Below are positions 27,573-35,609 of a stretch of 64,000 bases of DNA, one piece after another. The position numbers and the translations under genes are program-made. Position 1 is the stretch's first letter. Each line of letters starts with the position of its first letter. The notes beneath the pieces were generated by a model, which saw only the letters and a list, made by a program, of their open reading frames with translations, did not search any database and was not told where the DNA came from. Origin of the DNA: DASSNR01 sp036278935 (lineage in GTDB: Bacteria; Gemmatimonadota; Gemmatimonadetes; Gemmatimonadales; Gemmatimonadaceae); the NCBI GenBank assembly GCA_036278935.1, contig DASUKA010000090.1:16010-80009 (forward strand), written 5' to 3'.

Positions 27573-29818
27573 ACGCAACCACCGCGGAGGCCGGCGCGCT
27601 CGCCGGGCTGAATCCCGCCCAGCAGGAGGCCGTGCGTCACTTCGAGGGACCGATGCTCGTGCTCGCCGGCGCCGGCTCGGGGAAGACGCGCGTCCTGACC
27701 CGGCGCATCGCGCGCCTAGTGGAACACCACGGCGTTGATCCCCGCTACATCCTGGCTGTCACCTTCACCAACAAGGCGGCGGAGGAGATGCGCGCGCGGG
27801 TGGCGCGGCTGCTCGGCGAGACCCCCGGCGGAATGTGGACCGGCACCTTCCACGCGATCGGCGCACGCATCCTCCGGCGCGAGGCGGCGCTCGTCCACCG
27901 CACGCCCAGCTTCACGATCTATGACGAGGCCGACGCGCTGTCCGCCCTCAAGCGGGTGATGGACCAGCTGCGGATCTCGCAGAAACAATGGACACCGAAG
28001 GCGATTCGCGCGGCCATTTCCGATGCCAAGAACGCGCTCGTGTCACCAGAAGAGTACGCGTCGCTGGCCAACGATCCCATGAGCCGCGCGGTTGCGCAGA
28101 TCTACCCGCGTCTCGAGACCGCGTTGCGCGAGGCGAACGCCGCGGATTTCGACGACCTCCTGCTGCTGCCTGTGCGGCTGTTCGAGCAGCACCCCGACCG
28201 TCTGGCCATCTACCGCGACCGCTTCCGGGTCATTCTGGTCGACGAGTACCAGGACACGAACCGCGCGCAGTATCGGCTGATCACCCTGCTGGGCGGCGGG
28301 CACGGCAACGTGTTCGTGGTCGGCGACGACGATCAATCCATCTACGGCTGGCGCGGCGCCGACATCCGCAACATTCTCGACTTCGAGAAGGATTTTCCGG
28401 GCGCGCGGACAGTGCGGCTGGAGGAGAACTATCGCTCCACACCGGAGGTGCTCGAGCTGGCGAACGTTGTGATCAGCGCCAACACGGCGCGACGCGGCAA
28501 GACGCTCCGCGCAACACGGCCCTCCGGCGAGCGGGTGGAAGTCATTGGAGCGCTCGACGACCGGGACGAGGCCGATTGGATCGCGGGCGAGATCATCGCA
28601 CGCCAGGCGGCGCAGCGCGTGGAGCTGAGCGATATTGCCATACTCTACCGCACCAATGCGCAGAGCCGCTCCATGGAGGAGGCCCTGCGGCGGCGGGCGC
28701 TGCCGTACCGGCTTGTGGGTGCGGTACGCTTCTACGACCGGCGGGAGATCCGCGATCTCATGAGCTACCTGAAGCTCATTGCCAATCCCGCGGATGACGA
28801 AGCGTTTCTGCGTGCCGTGCGAGTGCCGCGTCGTGGCATCGGAGACTCCACCCTGGAACTGCTGGCGGTCGCCGCTCGGCGCGCCGGCGTGCCGCTGCTC
28901 GTCGCGTCCGCGCGGGCCGACCTCCTCGAAGAGATGCGCCCCGCGGTCCGGTCCGCGCTGCGGGGCTTTGCGGAGCTCCTCGCCCGCTTCCGCGCGCGCG
29001 CCGTCGATGCGGCCGTGGACGAATTGCTCCGCGAGCTGGTGCAGGAGATTCACTACGGCGAGGCGCTCGCGGCAGAGGGACCCGAGGGCGCGGAGCGCAT
29101 CGAGAACGTCCGCGAGCTCATTACTGGAGCGGCGGAAGCGGTGATGGAGGAGGGGGGTGAGCTTGGTCTCACTCCGCTCGACCACTTTCTGCAGCGCGCC
29201 GCACTCATCACCGATTTCGATCGACAGAACCCCACGAGCGACGCGGTGCTGATGATGACGCTCCACAACGCCAAGGGGCTCGAGTTTCCCCTGGTCTTCA
29301 TCACCGGCCTCGAAGAAGGGCTCTTCCCGTTGAGTCGCTCCCTGGATGATCCCGCCACCCTGGAGGAGGAGCGGCGGCTCTTCTACGTGGGTATCACGCG
29401 CGCGCAACGGAAGCTCTATCTCACGTACGCGCGGAGCCGCAGGCGAAACGGGGAGACCATGCCGTCGCTGCCGTCGCGCTTCCTCACCGCGATCCCGCCC
29501 GCCATGCTGGAGCAACGCTCCACCATCCGGCTGCGCGGAGCGGGGCGCGCGGTGCTGCCGCCCACGCCCTCGATGCGCCGTCCAGGGCGCACGGTGTCGC
29601 TCAACGGTCGTGCGGATCCGGACATCGATCTCTCGCAGGACGCGCCGCGCCTGGTCAAGGGCGAGCGCGTGCGCCATGCGCGGTTCGGCGCGGGATCTGT
29701 GGTGGAGCTCTCCGGCGTGGGGCGCGACGTCAAGGTCACCATCGATTTTGACGACGAAGCCGTGGGCCGCAAGCGGCTCGTCGTTGCCTACGCCGGCCTC
29801 GAGAAGGAGTGGGAGTGA
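27569..29818 (+). CDS. pcrA: ATP-dependent DNA helicase PcrA/UvrD
   Basis: Superfamily 1A 3'-5' helicase used in repair and replication-conflict resolution. The 749-residue product shows LNPAQQEAV (Q motif), the P-loop GAGSGKT (about residues 37-43), Walker B VDEYQDTN, GDDDQSIYGWRGAD, LEENYRST and the motif V/VI region TLHNAKGLEFP and FYVGITRAQ. The C-terminal tail (VRHARFGAGSVVEL) is the Tudor-like domain through which UvrD/PcrA binds RNA polymerase. ATG 27569 overlaps the kinase stop. TATACT (27557-27562) ends six bases before the ATG and may be a -10 element for a near-leaderless message. Confidence 0.95.
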   Translation: MNATTAEAGALAGLNPAQQEAVRHFEGPMLVLAGAGSGKTRVLTRRIARLVEHHGVDPRYILAVTFTNKAAEEMRARVARLLGETPGGMWTGTFHAIGARILRREAALVHRTPSFTIYDEADALSALKRVMDQLRISQKQWTPKAIRAAISDAKNALVSPEEYASLANDPMSRAVAQIYPRLETALREANAADFDDLLLLPVRLFEQHPDRLAIYRDRFRVILVDEYQDTNRAQYRLITLLGGGHGNVFVVGDDDQSIYGWRGADIRNILDFEKDFPGARTVRLEENYRSTPEVLELANVVISANTARRGKTLRATRPSGERVEVIGALDDRDEADWIAGEIIARQAAQRVELSDIAILYRTNAQSRSMEEALRRRALPYRLVGAVRFYDRREIRDLMSYLKLIANPADDEAFLRAVRVPRRGIGDSTLELLAVAARRAGVPLLVASARADLLEEMRPAVRSALRGFAELLARFRARAVDAAVDELLRELVQEIHYGEALAAEGPEGAERIENVRELITGAAEAVMEEGGELGLTPLDHFLQRAALITDFDRQNPTSDAVLMMTLHNAKGLEFPLVFITGLEEGLFPLSRSLDDPATLEEERRLFYVGITRAQRKLYLTYARSRRRNGETMPSLPSRFLTAIPPAMLEQRSTIRLRGAGRAVLPPTPSMRRPGRTVSLNGRADPDIDLSQDAPRLVKGERVRHARFGAGSVVELSGVGRDVKVTIDFDDEAVGRKRLVVAYAGLEKEWE

Positions 29819-30133
29819 ATGGCTGTATCGCGTGACGATGTACTGCATGTCGCCTCGCTGGCGCGGATCGCCATCGACGAGGAGCGACTCCCCGAGTTGA
29901 CCACCCAGCTGAGCACCATCCTGAGCCACATGGAGATCCTGGCGCAGGTGTCGACCGAGGGCGTCACACCGAGCGTCGGCGTGGGAGATGCGGGCCTTCC
30001 CCTGCGCGAGGACGCGGGCCCCAAGCTGCCCCTCGCGGAACCGCTCGATCGCTTCGCGCCCGCCATGCGTGACGGGCTGCTCCTCGTGCCGCGGCTCGCC
30101 ACGCACGAGGACGCTGGCGGGGCCGCGGAATGA
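29819..30133 (+). CDS. gatC: Asp-tRNA(Asn)/Glu-tRNA(Gln) amidotransferase subunit C
   Basis: GatC is the small subunit that holds GatA and GatB together. The 104-residue product shows DVLHVASLARIAIDEERL (about residues 7-24), QLSTILSHMEILAQVSTEGV and LREDAGP, the typical GatC pattern. It starts one base after the pcrA stop and overlaps gatA at ATGA. The complete gatCAB set in one operon means the organism makes Gln-tRNA and/or Asn-tRNA by transamidation. Confidence 0.93.
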   Translation: MAVSRDDVLHVASLARIAIDEERLPELTTQLSTILSHMEILAQVSTEGVTPSVGVGDAGLPLREDAGPKLPLAEPLDRFAPAMRDGLLLVPRLATHEDAGGAAE

Positions 30134-31575
30134 GCAACGCCTCCGAGCCCGGCCACGACCCGGCCGCCGCCCGCTCCGCCGAGGAGGCTGTGGTGCGGAG
30201 CTTCGATCGCATGCGCGACGTGCGCGCCGGCCCGGAGGGGCTCAACATCATCCTCTGGTCCGATCGAGAGCAGGCGTTGCGCGATGCGCGCGACGTGGAC
30301 GCACGGGCCGCCTCGGGTACTGTGCCCGGCCCGCTGGCCGGCGTGCCGGTGGTGGTGAAGGACAACATCGCGACGCGCACGCTCCCCACCACGTGCGGAT
30401 CGAAAATGCTCGAGGGCTACGTGAGTCCGTACGAGGCCACCGTCGCGCGGCGCTTGCGAGAGGCGGGCGCGATCCTGGTGGCCAAGGCCAACATGGACGA
30501 ATTCGCGATGGGATCCTCCACCGAGTTCAGCGCCTATGGCCCCGCACGCAATCCACTCTGCCCGGCGCGCGTGCCGGGCGGGTCATCGGGTGGATCCGCC
30601 GCCGCCGTCGCGGCGGGGATCGTCCGCATCGCGCTGGGGTCGGAGACGGGCGGATCCGTTCGGCAGCCCGCGGCGTTCTGCGGTGTCGTGGGCGTGAAGC
30701 CCACGTACGGTCGCGTGAGCCGATACGGTCTGGTGGCCTTCGCCTCCTCGCTCGACCAGGTGGGTGTGCTGGGTGCCAGCGTGGACGATGCCGCTCTCGC
30801 CCTGGAGGTGATCGCCGGACACGATCCGCGCGATTCCACGAGCGCAACCGAGCCCGTGCCGCGCTACCAGGACGAAGCGCGCGGCGACATACGCGAACTG
30901 GTCATCGGCGTGCCGACCGAATACTTCCCGGACTCGCTCAACGCGGACATTCGCGCCCGGTGTGAGCGGGCGCTCGACGCATTCAAGCGGCTCGGCGCTC
31001 GCGTGCGCGAGGTCTCGCTCCCGCACACGGCACTGGCCATTCCGGTCTACTACATCATTGCGCCGGCGGAGGCGTCTTCGAATCTCGCGCGATTCGATGG
31101 CGTGCGGTATGGCATACGCATGAACGGTGACGGCGGGGGGCTGCGCGAGATGTACGAGCAGACGCGCGCGCGCGGCTTCGGGCCTGAGGTGACGCGCCGC
31201 ATTCTCCTCGGCACCTACGTACTCTCTGCCGGCTACTACGACGCGTATTACCGGAAGGCCCAGGAGGTGCGCACTCTCATCGCCACGGACTTCCATGACG
31301 TCTTTGATGATGAGGTGGACCTGCTGTTCACGCCCACCACACCGACCACGGCCTTCGAGCTCGGCGCCAGGGCGGAGCCCTACGAGATGTATCTCAACGA
31401 TATCTTCACGGCGACGGTGAACCTGGCGGGCGTGCCCGCCATCTCTCTCCCGATCGGGCGCGTGGATGGACTGCCGGTGGGCGGGCAGCTTATCGCCTCG
31501 CACTTCAATGAGGAGCGGATGTTCCGGGCTGCCTATGCGCTGGAGCGCGTCCTTGGCGAGGAGGCGCGCCAGTGA
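30130..31575 (+). CDS. gatA: Asp-tRNA(Asn)/Glu-tRNA(Gln) amidotransferase subunit A
   Basis: GatA releases ammonia from glutamine for transfer to the mischarged tRNA. The 481-residue product is an amidase-signature enzyme: catalytic Lys in VVVKDNIATR (about residue 77), and the Ser-cisSer-Lys region in PGGSSGGSAAAVAAG and GSETGGSVRQPA (about residues 153-182). KPTYGRVSRYGLVAFASSLD is also diagnostic. ATG 30130 overlaps the gatC stop; the stop overlaps gatB. Confidence 0.96.
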   Translation: MSNASEPGHDPAAARSAEEAVVRSFDRMRDVRAGPEGLNIILWSDREQALRDARDVDARAASGTVPGPLAGVPVVVKDNIATRTLPTTCGSKMLEGYVSPYEATVARRLREAGAILVAKANMDEFAMGSSTEFSAYGPARNPLCPARVPGGSSGGSAAAVAAGIVRIALGSETGGSVRQPAAFCGVVGVKPTYGRVSRYGLVAFASSLDQVGVLGASVDDAALALEVIAGHDPRDSTSATEPVPRYQDEARGDIRELVIGVPTEYFPDSLNADIRARCERALDAFKRLGARVREVSLPHTALAIPVYYIIAPAEASSNLARFDGVRYGIRMNGDGGGLREMYEQTRARGFGPEVTRRILLGTYVLSAGYYDAYYRKAQEVRTLIATDFHDVFDDEVDLLFTPTTPTTAFELGARAEPYEMYLNDIFTATVNLAGVPAISLPIGRVDGLPVGGQLIASHFNEERMFRAAYALERVLGEEARQ

Positions 31576-33044
31576 CCGCGGCACCCGCGACCGCTCAGCT
31601 CGCACAGCACTACGAGATGGTGGTCGGGCTCGAAGTGCACGCGCAGCTGCGCACCCACACCAAGACCTTCTGTCCCTGCTCGGCTGCGTATGGCGACCCG
31701 CCGAACGCCAACACCTGCCCGGTGTGCCTCGCGCTGCCCGGCGCGCTGCCCGTGCTCAACCAGGAGGCGGTGCGACTGGCCGTCCGGGCGGCGCTGGCGC
31801 TCGGATGCACGGTGAACCCGGTCTCGGTCTTCGCGCGCAAAAACTACTTCTACCCCGATCTTCCGAAGGGCTATCAGATCACGCAATACGATCAGCCGCT
31901 GGCGGAGCATGGACGGCTGCAGATCGGGCATGGCGTGGATGGAGCCCCGCGCAGCGTGGGGATCACGCGTGTGCACATGGAGGAGGACGCGGGCAAGTCG
32001 ATCCACGATCGTGTTCCCGGCCACACGGCCATTGATCTCAACCGCGCCGGTATCCCGCTCATCGAGATCGTGAGCGAGCCGGACATGCGCGCCGCGGGTG
32101 AGGCTTCCGCATACCTCCGGTTGCTCAAGCAGATGCTCGAGTACACGGGTGTGAGCGACGTGAACATGGAGGAGGGGAGCCTTCGCGTCGACGCGAACAT
32201 CAGCGTTCGGCGCAGGGGGAATACCGGGTTCGGCACGAAGACCGAGATCAAGAACATGAACTCGTTCTCCGCCGTCGAGCGCGCGCTCGAGGCGGAGTTC
32301 GTGCGCCAGTGCATGGCGCTGGAGCATGGCGAGGAGGTCCAACAGCAGACCATGCTCTGGGATGGCGCGAAGGGGGAGGTCCGGCCGAGCCGGAGCAAGG
32401 AGGGGAGCCATGATTACCGCTACTTTCCGGAGCCTGATCTCCCTCCGCTCATTCTCGCGCCCAGTTGGATCGAGGGTGTCCGGGACGCACTCCCGGAGTT
32501 GCCGGCGGCCCGGCGCGAGCGTTTCAGCGCAACCTACGACGGGCTGAGCAGCTACGACATCGATGTGCTCACGGCGACATCAGCGTTGGCTGATTACTTC
32601 GAGGGCGTTGCGCGGCAGTCGGAAGATCCCAAGGCGGCGGCGAACTGGATCATGAGTGAGGTACTGGCCGAGCTCAACGCCGCGCACCTCGGCATCGAGG
32701 ACTTTCGCGTGCGCCCCGCGGACCTGGCCGCCCTCCTCGTGCTCGTACGCAACGGGGTACTCAGCCACTCGGCGGCCAAGCAGGTCTTTGGCGTGATGGT
32801 GACATCCGGAGACCCACCGCGGCAGATCGCCGAGCGCGAGGGGCTCGTGCAGGAGCGGAGCGCCGATACGCTCGCGCAATGGGTGAGCGAGGTGCTCGCC
32901 GAACATCCGGCGGAAGCCGAGCGCTTCAAGGCTGGTGAGAAGAAGCTCCTCGGCGTACTGGTGGGATTCGTGATGCGGAAGTCCGGAGGACGCGCCGATC
33001 CACGCCGCGTGAATCAGCTCCTGTCGGAGCTGGGGGGCGGGTAG
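31572..33044 (+). CDS. gatB: Asp-tRNA(Asn)/Glu-tRNA(Gln) amidotransferase subunit B
   Basis: GatB binds and phosphorylates the mischarged aminoacyl-tRNA. The 490-residue product shows the GatB signature MVVGLEVHAQLRTHTKTFC (about residues 16-34), FYPDLPKGYQITQYDQP, NRAGIPLIEIVSEPD and the C-terminal YqeY-like domain (GVLSHSAAKQVFGVM). GTG 31572 overlaps the gatA stop. The last 31 bases overlap the convergent phospholipase-like gene on the other strand. Confidence 0.96.
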   Translation: MTAAPATAQLAQHYEMVVGLEVHAQLRTHTKTFCPCSAAYGDPPNANTCPVCLALPGALPVLNQEAVRLAVRAALALGCTVNPVSVFARKNYFYPDLPKGYQITQYDQPLAEHGRLQIGHGVDGAPRSVGITRVHMEEDAGKSIHDRVPGHTAIDLNRAGIPLIEIVSEPDMRAAGEASAYLRLLKQMLEYTGVSDVNMEEGSLRVDANISVRRRGNTGFGTKTEIKNMNSFSAVERALEAEFVRQCMALEHGEEVQQQTMLWDGAKGEVRPSRSKEGSHDYRYFPEPDLPPLILAPSWIEGVRDALPELPAARRERFSATYDGLSSYDIDVLTATSALADYFEGVARQSEDPKAAANWIMSEVLAELNAAHLGIEDFRVRPADLAALLVLVRNGVLSHSAAKQVFGVMVTSGDPPRQIAEREGLVQERSADTLAQWVSEVLAEHPAEAERFKAGEKKLLGVLVGFVMRKSGGRADPRRVNQLLSELGGG

Positions 33045-34021
33045 AGCGGCTCGGAGAGCTCCGCGGCATAGCGCAGCGTGGACTCCGGCATCGCGAAGCG
33101 GCGGCCTGCTTCCTCCGCGACGTGGATGGCCATCCCGCTCCGGCGCGCGGCGCGGCGCACACGCTTGGCCTGGCTCAGCGCCTTGTCGCCGGACGGGTCG
33201 AGCGCGAACGGCTCCGATGCATCCACGCGGCGGAGAAAGTCCAGGATGTAGTCGTACGAGCGCTCCATGTACCGGCCCACGTCCGTACTCGCCAGGTCCC
33301 GCCGGCTATTGTCCGCGGCGAGCTGGAAGACACGCTGCCACGATTCCGTGTCAGTCACATAGACCATCCCGCGGAAGATGCGGCGGTTGGTTCGCGTGCT
33401 GAAGATGGTAGGGCTCAGGATGCGGTCCAGATGTTCATCCGCCCCGGCGTGATCGAGCAGCACGATCTCCCGCGCTCGGCGGCTGAAGCCCGCTCCCAGG
33501 TGCGTCTCAAAGCGGCTCTCCCAGTAGCTGTGCCCTAATCCGGAGAGCAGCGCACTGATGGCCAGGTAGCGCGGGACGAAGTAGTTGTGCGCCACGGCAT
33601 CGGCTGCCAGGTGAGACAGGTAGCCAAGCCCGAAGGCGCGCAGACGTTCATCCTGCGCCTGTTCGTAGATCTCCAGCCCCACGTGCCAGGAGTGGCAGTG
33701 CCGGCCGACCGGCGCGTATTTCTTGGCGATGCTCGTGTCCGCGGCGACGGATCCGTACAGGAACTCATGCGGAAACGCGGAGAGGAGCGCCGCCACCTGG
33801 CCGGGCAGGAGGCTGAGAGAGCGCAGCACGGCCTCGCCGAGAAAGATGTGGGTGCCGGGCGTCCATGCATGGGCCGTCCCGGGCACCAGCACGATCGCGG
33901 CGAGCGCGATGATGCAGGCAACGGCGCCGTGCGCTCCCCATCGCCGCAGCCGGGGGGCGCCGGCGAGACAGTCGCGTTCCACCGTCGCCTCTTCGGCGGT
34001 CCGTCCGGCGTGGGCCCGCAT
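33014..34021 (-). CDS. Zinc-dependent phospholipase C family protein, exported
   Basis: The 335-residue product has an N-terminal hydrophobic export segment (about residues 33-52, ending GTAHA before WTPGTH) and the His/Asp pattern of the zinc phospholipase C / S1-P1 nuclease fold: HIFLGEAV, PHEFLYGSVAADTSI, HCHSWHV and GYLSHLAADAVAHNYFVPRY. These residues would bind zinc ions. The family includes many bacterial proteins of unknown substrate, so phospholipase activity is not certain. A shorter form from GTG at the complement of 33982 would give a more usual signal peptide. It follows the YtxH-like gene by 13 bases and overlaps gatB tail-to-tail. Confidence 0.75.
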   Translation of the reverse strand: MRAHAGRTAEEATVERDCLAGAPRLRRWGAHGAVACIIALAAIVLVPGTAHAWTPGTHIFLGEAVLRSLSLLPGQVAALLSAFPHEFLYGSVAADTSIAKKYAPVGRHCHSWHVGLEIYEQAQDERLRAFGLGYLSHLAADAVAHNYFVPRYLAISALLSGLGHSYWESRFETHLGAGFSRRAREIVLLDHAGADEHLDRILSPTIFSTRTNRRIFRGMVYVTDTESWQRVFQLAADNSRRDLASTDVGRYMERSYDYILDFLRRVDASEPFALDPSGDKALSQAKRVRRAARRSGMAIHVAEEAGRRFAMPESTLRYAAELSEPLYPPPSSDRS

Positions 34022-34034
34022 CCAGACTGTCGCG

Positions 34035-34436
34035 CTAGACGCCCAGACGCTTCCGTTGCCGTCGGATCGCCTTGCGGAGATCCTTGATCTCCTCGGCCAC
34101 TACATCGTCGATGGCCTCGCGCGCTGCCGCGAGATGCGCGCCCAACGACTCGCCGATGTCCTCGAGGGGAAGACGGTCCAGCAACTCCGCGGCGCGCTTG
34201 GGCGCGTCTCGACGATATCGCGCGGCGGTACGCTTGGCATTGCGCAGTACGCGCACGCCAGGCGAGGGCTGAACGGCCGGGCGCAGGAGCATCGCGATCC
34301 CGGCACCGGCCAACGCGCCCAGCGCGACCGCAGCCAACACCTCATATCCCGGGTGCATCTCCGGGTCGTCGGCTCCTGCGGCGGATGCGCGGCGCTCGCT
34401 CATCCGCTCCTGCGGGGGTTCCGATGTCGTGACCAT
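34035..34436 (-). CDS. YtxH-like small membrane protein
   Basis: A 133-residue product with one transmembrane helix (EVLAAVALGALAGAGIAMLL, about residues 31-50) followed by a basic, helical cytoplasmic tail, resembling YtxH-type proteins. Function is unknown. The start at the complement of 34436 follows a good ribosome-binding sequence (GAGGAGG) and lies within the end of the DUF948-like gene, giving a 95-base overlap in another frame; the ATG at the complement of 34403 is an alternative. Confidence 0.55.
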   Translation of the reverse strand: MVTTSEPPQERMSERRASAAGADDPEMHPGYEVLAAVALGALAGAGIAMLLRPAVQPSPGVRVLRNAKRTAARYRRDAPKRAAELLDRLPLEDIGESLGAHLAAAREAIDDVVAEEIKDLRKAIRRQRKRLGV

Positions 34437-34965
34437 CATCGTCCTCCTCGTCGTCGTCATAGTCTGCAAGGTCGTCCACGTCATCATCATCGTCCACGTC
34501 ATCATCGAGGCCTAATGCGTCCACGGCCTCGTCGCCGAGCGAGCCGGCGACGACACGGACGGCCCTGATCGTCGCCGCCGCCGATACGAACGCGTCCTCG
34601 GCCTCGTTCTGCACCACCTGCAGCAACGCGTTCAACTCCTTGATGCGCCGCTCCGCCCCAGCCAGTGCATCCGTTACTCCCGAATTGGCGGCGGTGATGG
34701 TGCGGCTGACCTTCTCCACATCCGTTCGCAGCACCGTGCTGATACGATCCACATTGTCGGTAATGGAGCGGAGGCGTTCCGGCATCGGCGCAAGATCGCG
34801 CGAGAGCTTCGCCACCGTCCCCCGCAACTCCGCCACCGCCCGCCGAAGGCCCGCCGCCGCGCCCGCGAGCAATGCGAGAACGGCGACCAACGACACGGCG
34901 ATCACCACGCTGGAAATCCCCGTCATCTGGGCGGCCCAGTCTGGCGCCAGCATGCCGAGGAGCAT
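34342..34965 (-). CDS. DUF948-like membrane protein with acidic tail
   Basis: The product has one transmembrane helix (VVIAVSLVAVLALLAGAAAG) followed by a long helical region (about residues 40-115, with LRSITDNVDRISTVLRTDVE) and a strongly acidic tail rich in Asp, then a basic C-terminus. This is the DUF948 pattern, of unknown function, often paired with YtxH-like proteins. The start is uncertain: the complement of 34965 is used, with in-frame alternatives at 35034, 35010 and 34926. The Asp run is coded by repeated GAT/GAC triplets, so tail length may vary between strains. Confidence 0.6.
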   Translation of the reverse strand: MLLGMLAPDWAAQMTGISSVVIAVSLVAVLALLAGAAAGLRRAVAELRGTVAKLSRDLAPMPERLRSITDNVDRISTVLRTDVEKVSRTITAANSGVTDALAGAERRIKELNALLQVVQNEAEDAFVSAAATIRAVRVVAGSLGDEAVDALGLDDDVDDDDDVDDLADYDDDEEDDDGHDIGTPAGADERAPRIRRRSRRPGDAPGI

Positions 34966-35119
34966 CGCCTGTGCATGCCCTGACGATGCCGTCGGAGCCG
35001 CGTGCGCCATGGTACGAAGCACGATGGCAATCACGGGCGCACCATCCGCCCCGCAGGCCCGACGCGCCGCGGACCAGCGCCTCTTGGGCGTGCAAGGATA
35101 GCGCCAACTCGCGCGTCCG

Positions 35120-35476
35120 TCACTCTCTCTCCTCTTCGGACTCCAGTTCGGGTGCCAGCCCCACCACGCGGGAGACCGGCATCACGAAGACGATCCCGGC
35201 GCCAGGTGCATCGAGCGTACCGCACACCTCCTGAATCAGGGCGATGGCCGCGTCCACTTTCCCATCGTCGATCACGCTGAACAGCGTCTGATTCGTGGGT
35301 CGCGAGCGCGCGGTCAACGAACGCAGGCCCGCAAAGATGGGTACGTCGTGGCTCAACACGCGCCCCATTCCCTCGCTATTCACAACAGTCGCCCCCGTAA
35401 TGCCCAACTCGACGAATCCAGCAAGGATGTCGTCGAGTCGCTCTTCGTGGTTGATGACGGCAATGAGAAGTTGCAT
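35120..35476 (-). CDS. PII-like nitrogen-regulatory family protein
   Basis: The 118-residue product has the ferredoxin-like fold pattern of PII-like proteins: MQLLIAVINHEERLDDILAG at the start, FVELGITGATVVNSEGMGRVLSHD, then TLFSVIDDGKVDAAIALIQE. It lacks the uridylylated Tyr motif of the classical GlnB T-loop, so canonical nitrogen control is not implied; small-ligand sensing is likely. ATG at the complement of 35476 is the only start fitting the family. It has its own promoter (35510-35538) and is divergent from murA. Confidence 0.75.
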   Translation of the reverse strand: MQLLIAVINHEERLDDILAGFVELGITGATVVNSEGMGRVLSHDVPIFAGLRSLTARSRPTNQTLFSVIDDGKVDAAIALIQEVCGTLDAPGAGIVFVMPVSRVVGLAPELESEEERE

Positions 35477-35509
35477 GCGGCTCACTGAACGGTAGGGCGC
35501 AAGAGGGGT

Positions 35510-35538
35510 AGCGTACGTGGCTCGTCCAGTGCTGTCAA
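35510..35538 (-). promoter_or_regulatory. Promoter of the PII-like gene
   Basis: On the minus strand TTGACA (complement of 35533-35538) and TACGCT (complement of 35510-35515) lie 17 bases apart. The predicted start is about 27 bases before the ATG. A TTGACT facing murA lies at 35551-35556, but no convincing -10 follows it, so a murA promoter is left unassigned. Confidence 0.6.
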
Positions 35539-35609
35539 GCGCGGAACGGGTTGACTTGGCCACGCCGCTCAAGGCATCCTTCGCGCCAGTCCCTTCCATC
35601 ACCCCTCGC

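Noticed and set aside
28043..30106. 687-codon open frame on the minus strand
   Set aside because: It lies antisense to pcrA, gatC and the start of gatA, and its translation shows no domain. Long antisense frames are expected at this GC content.
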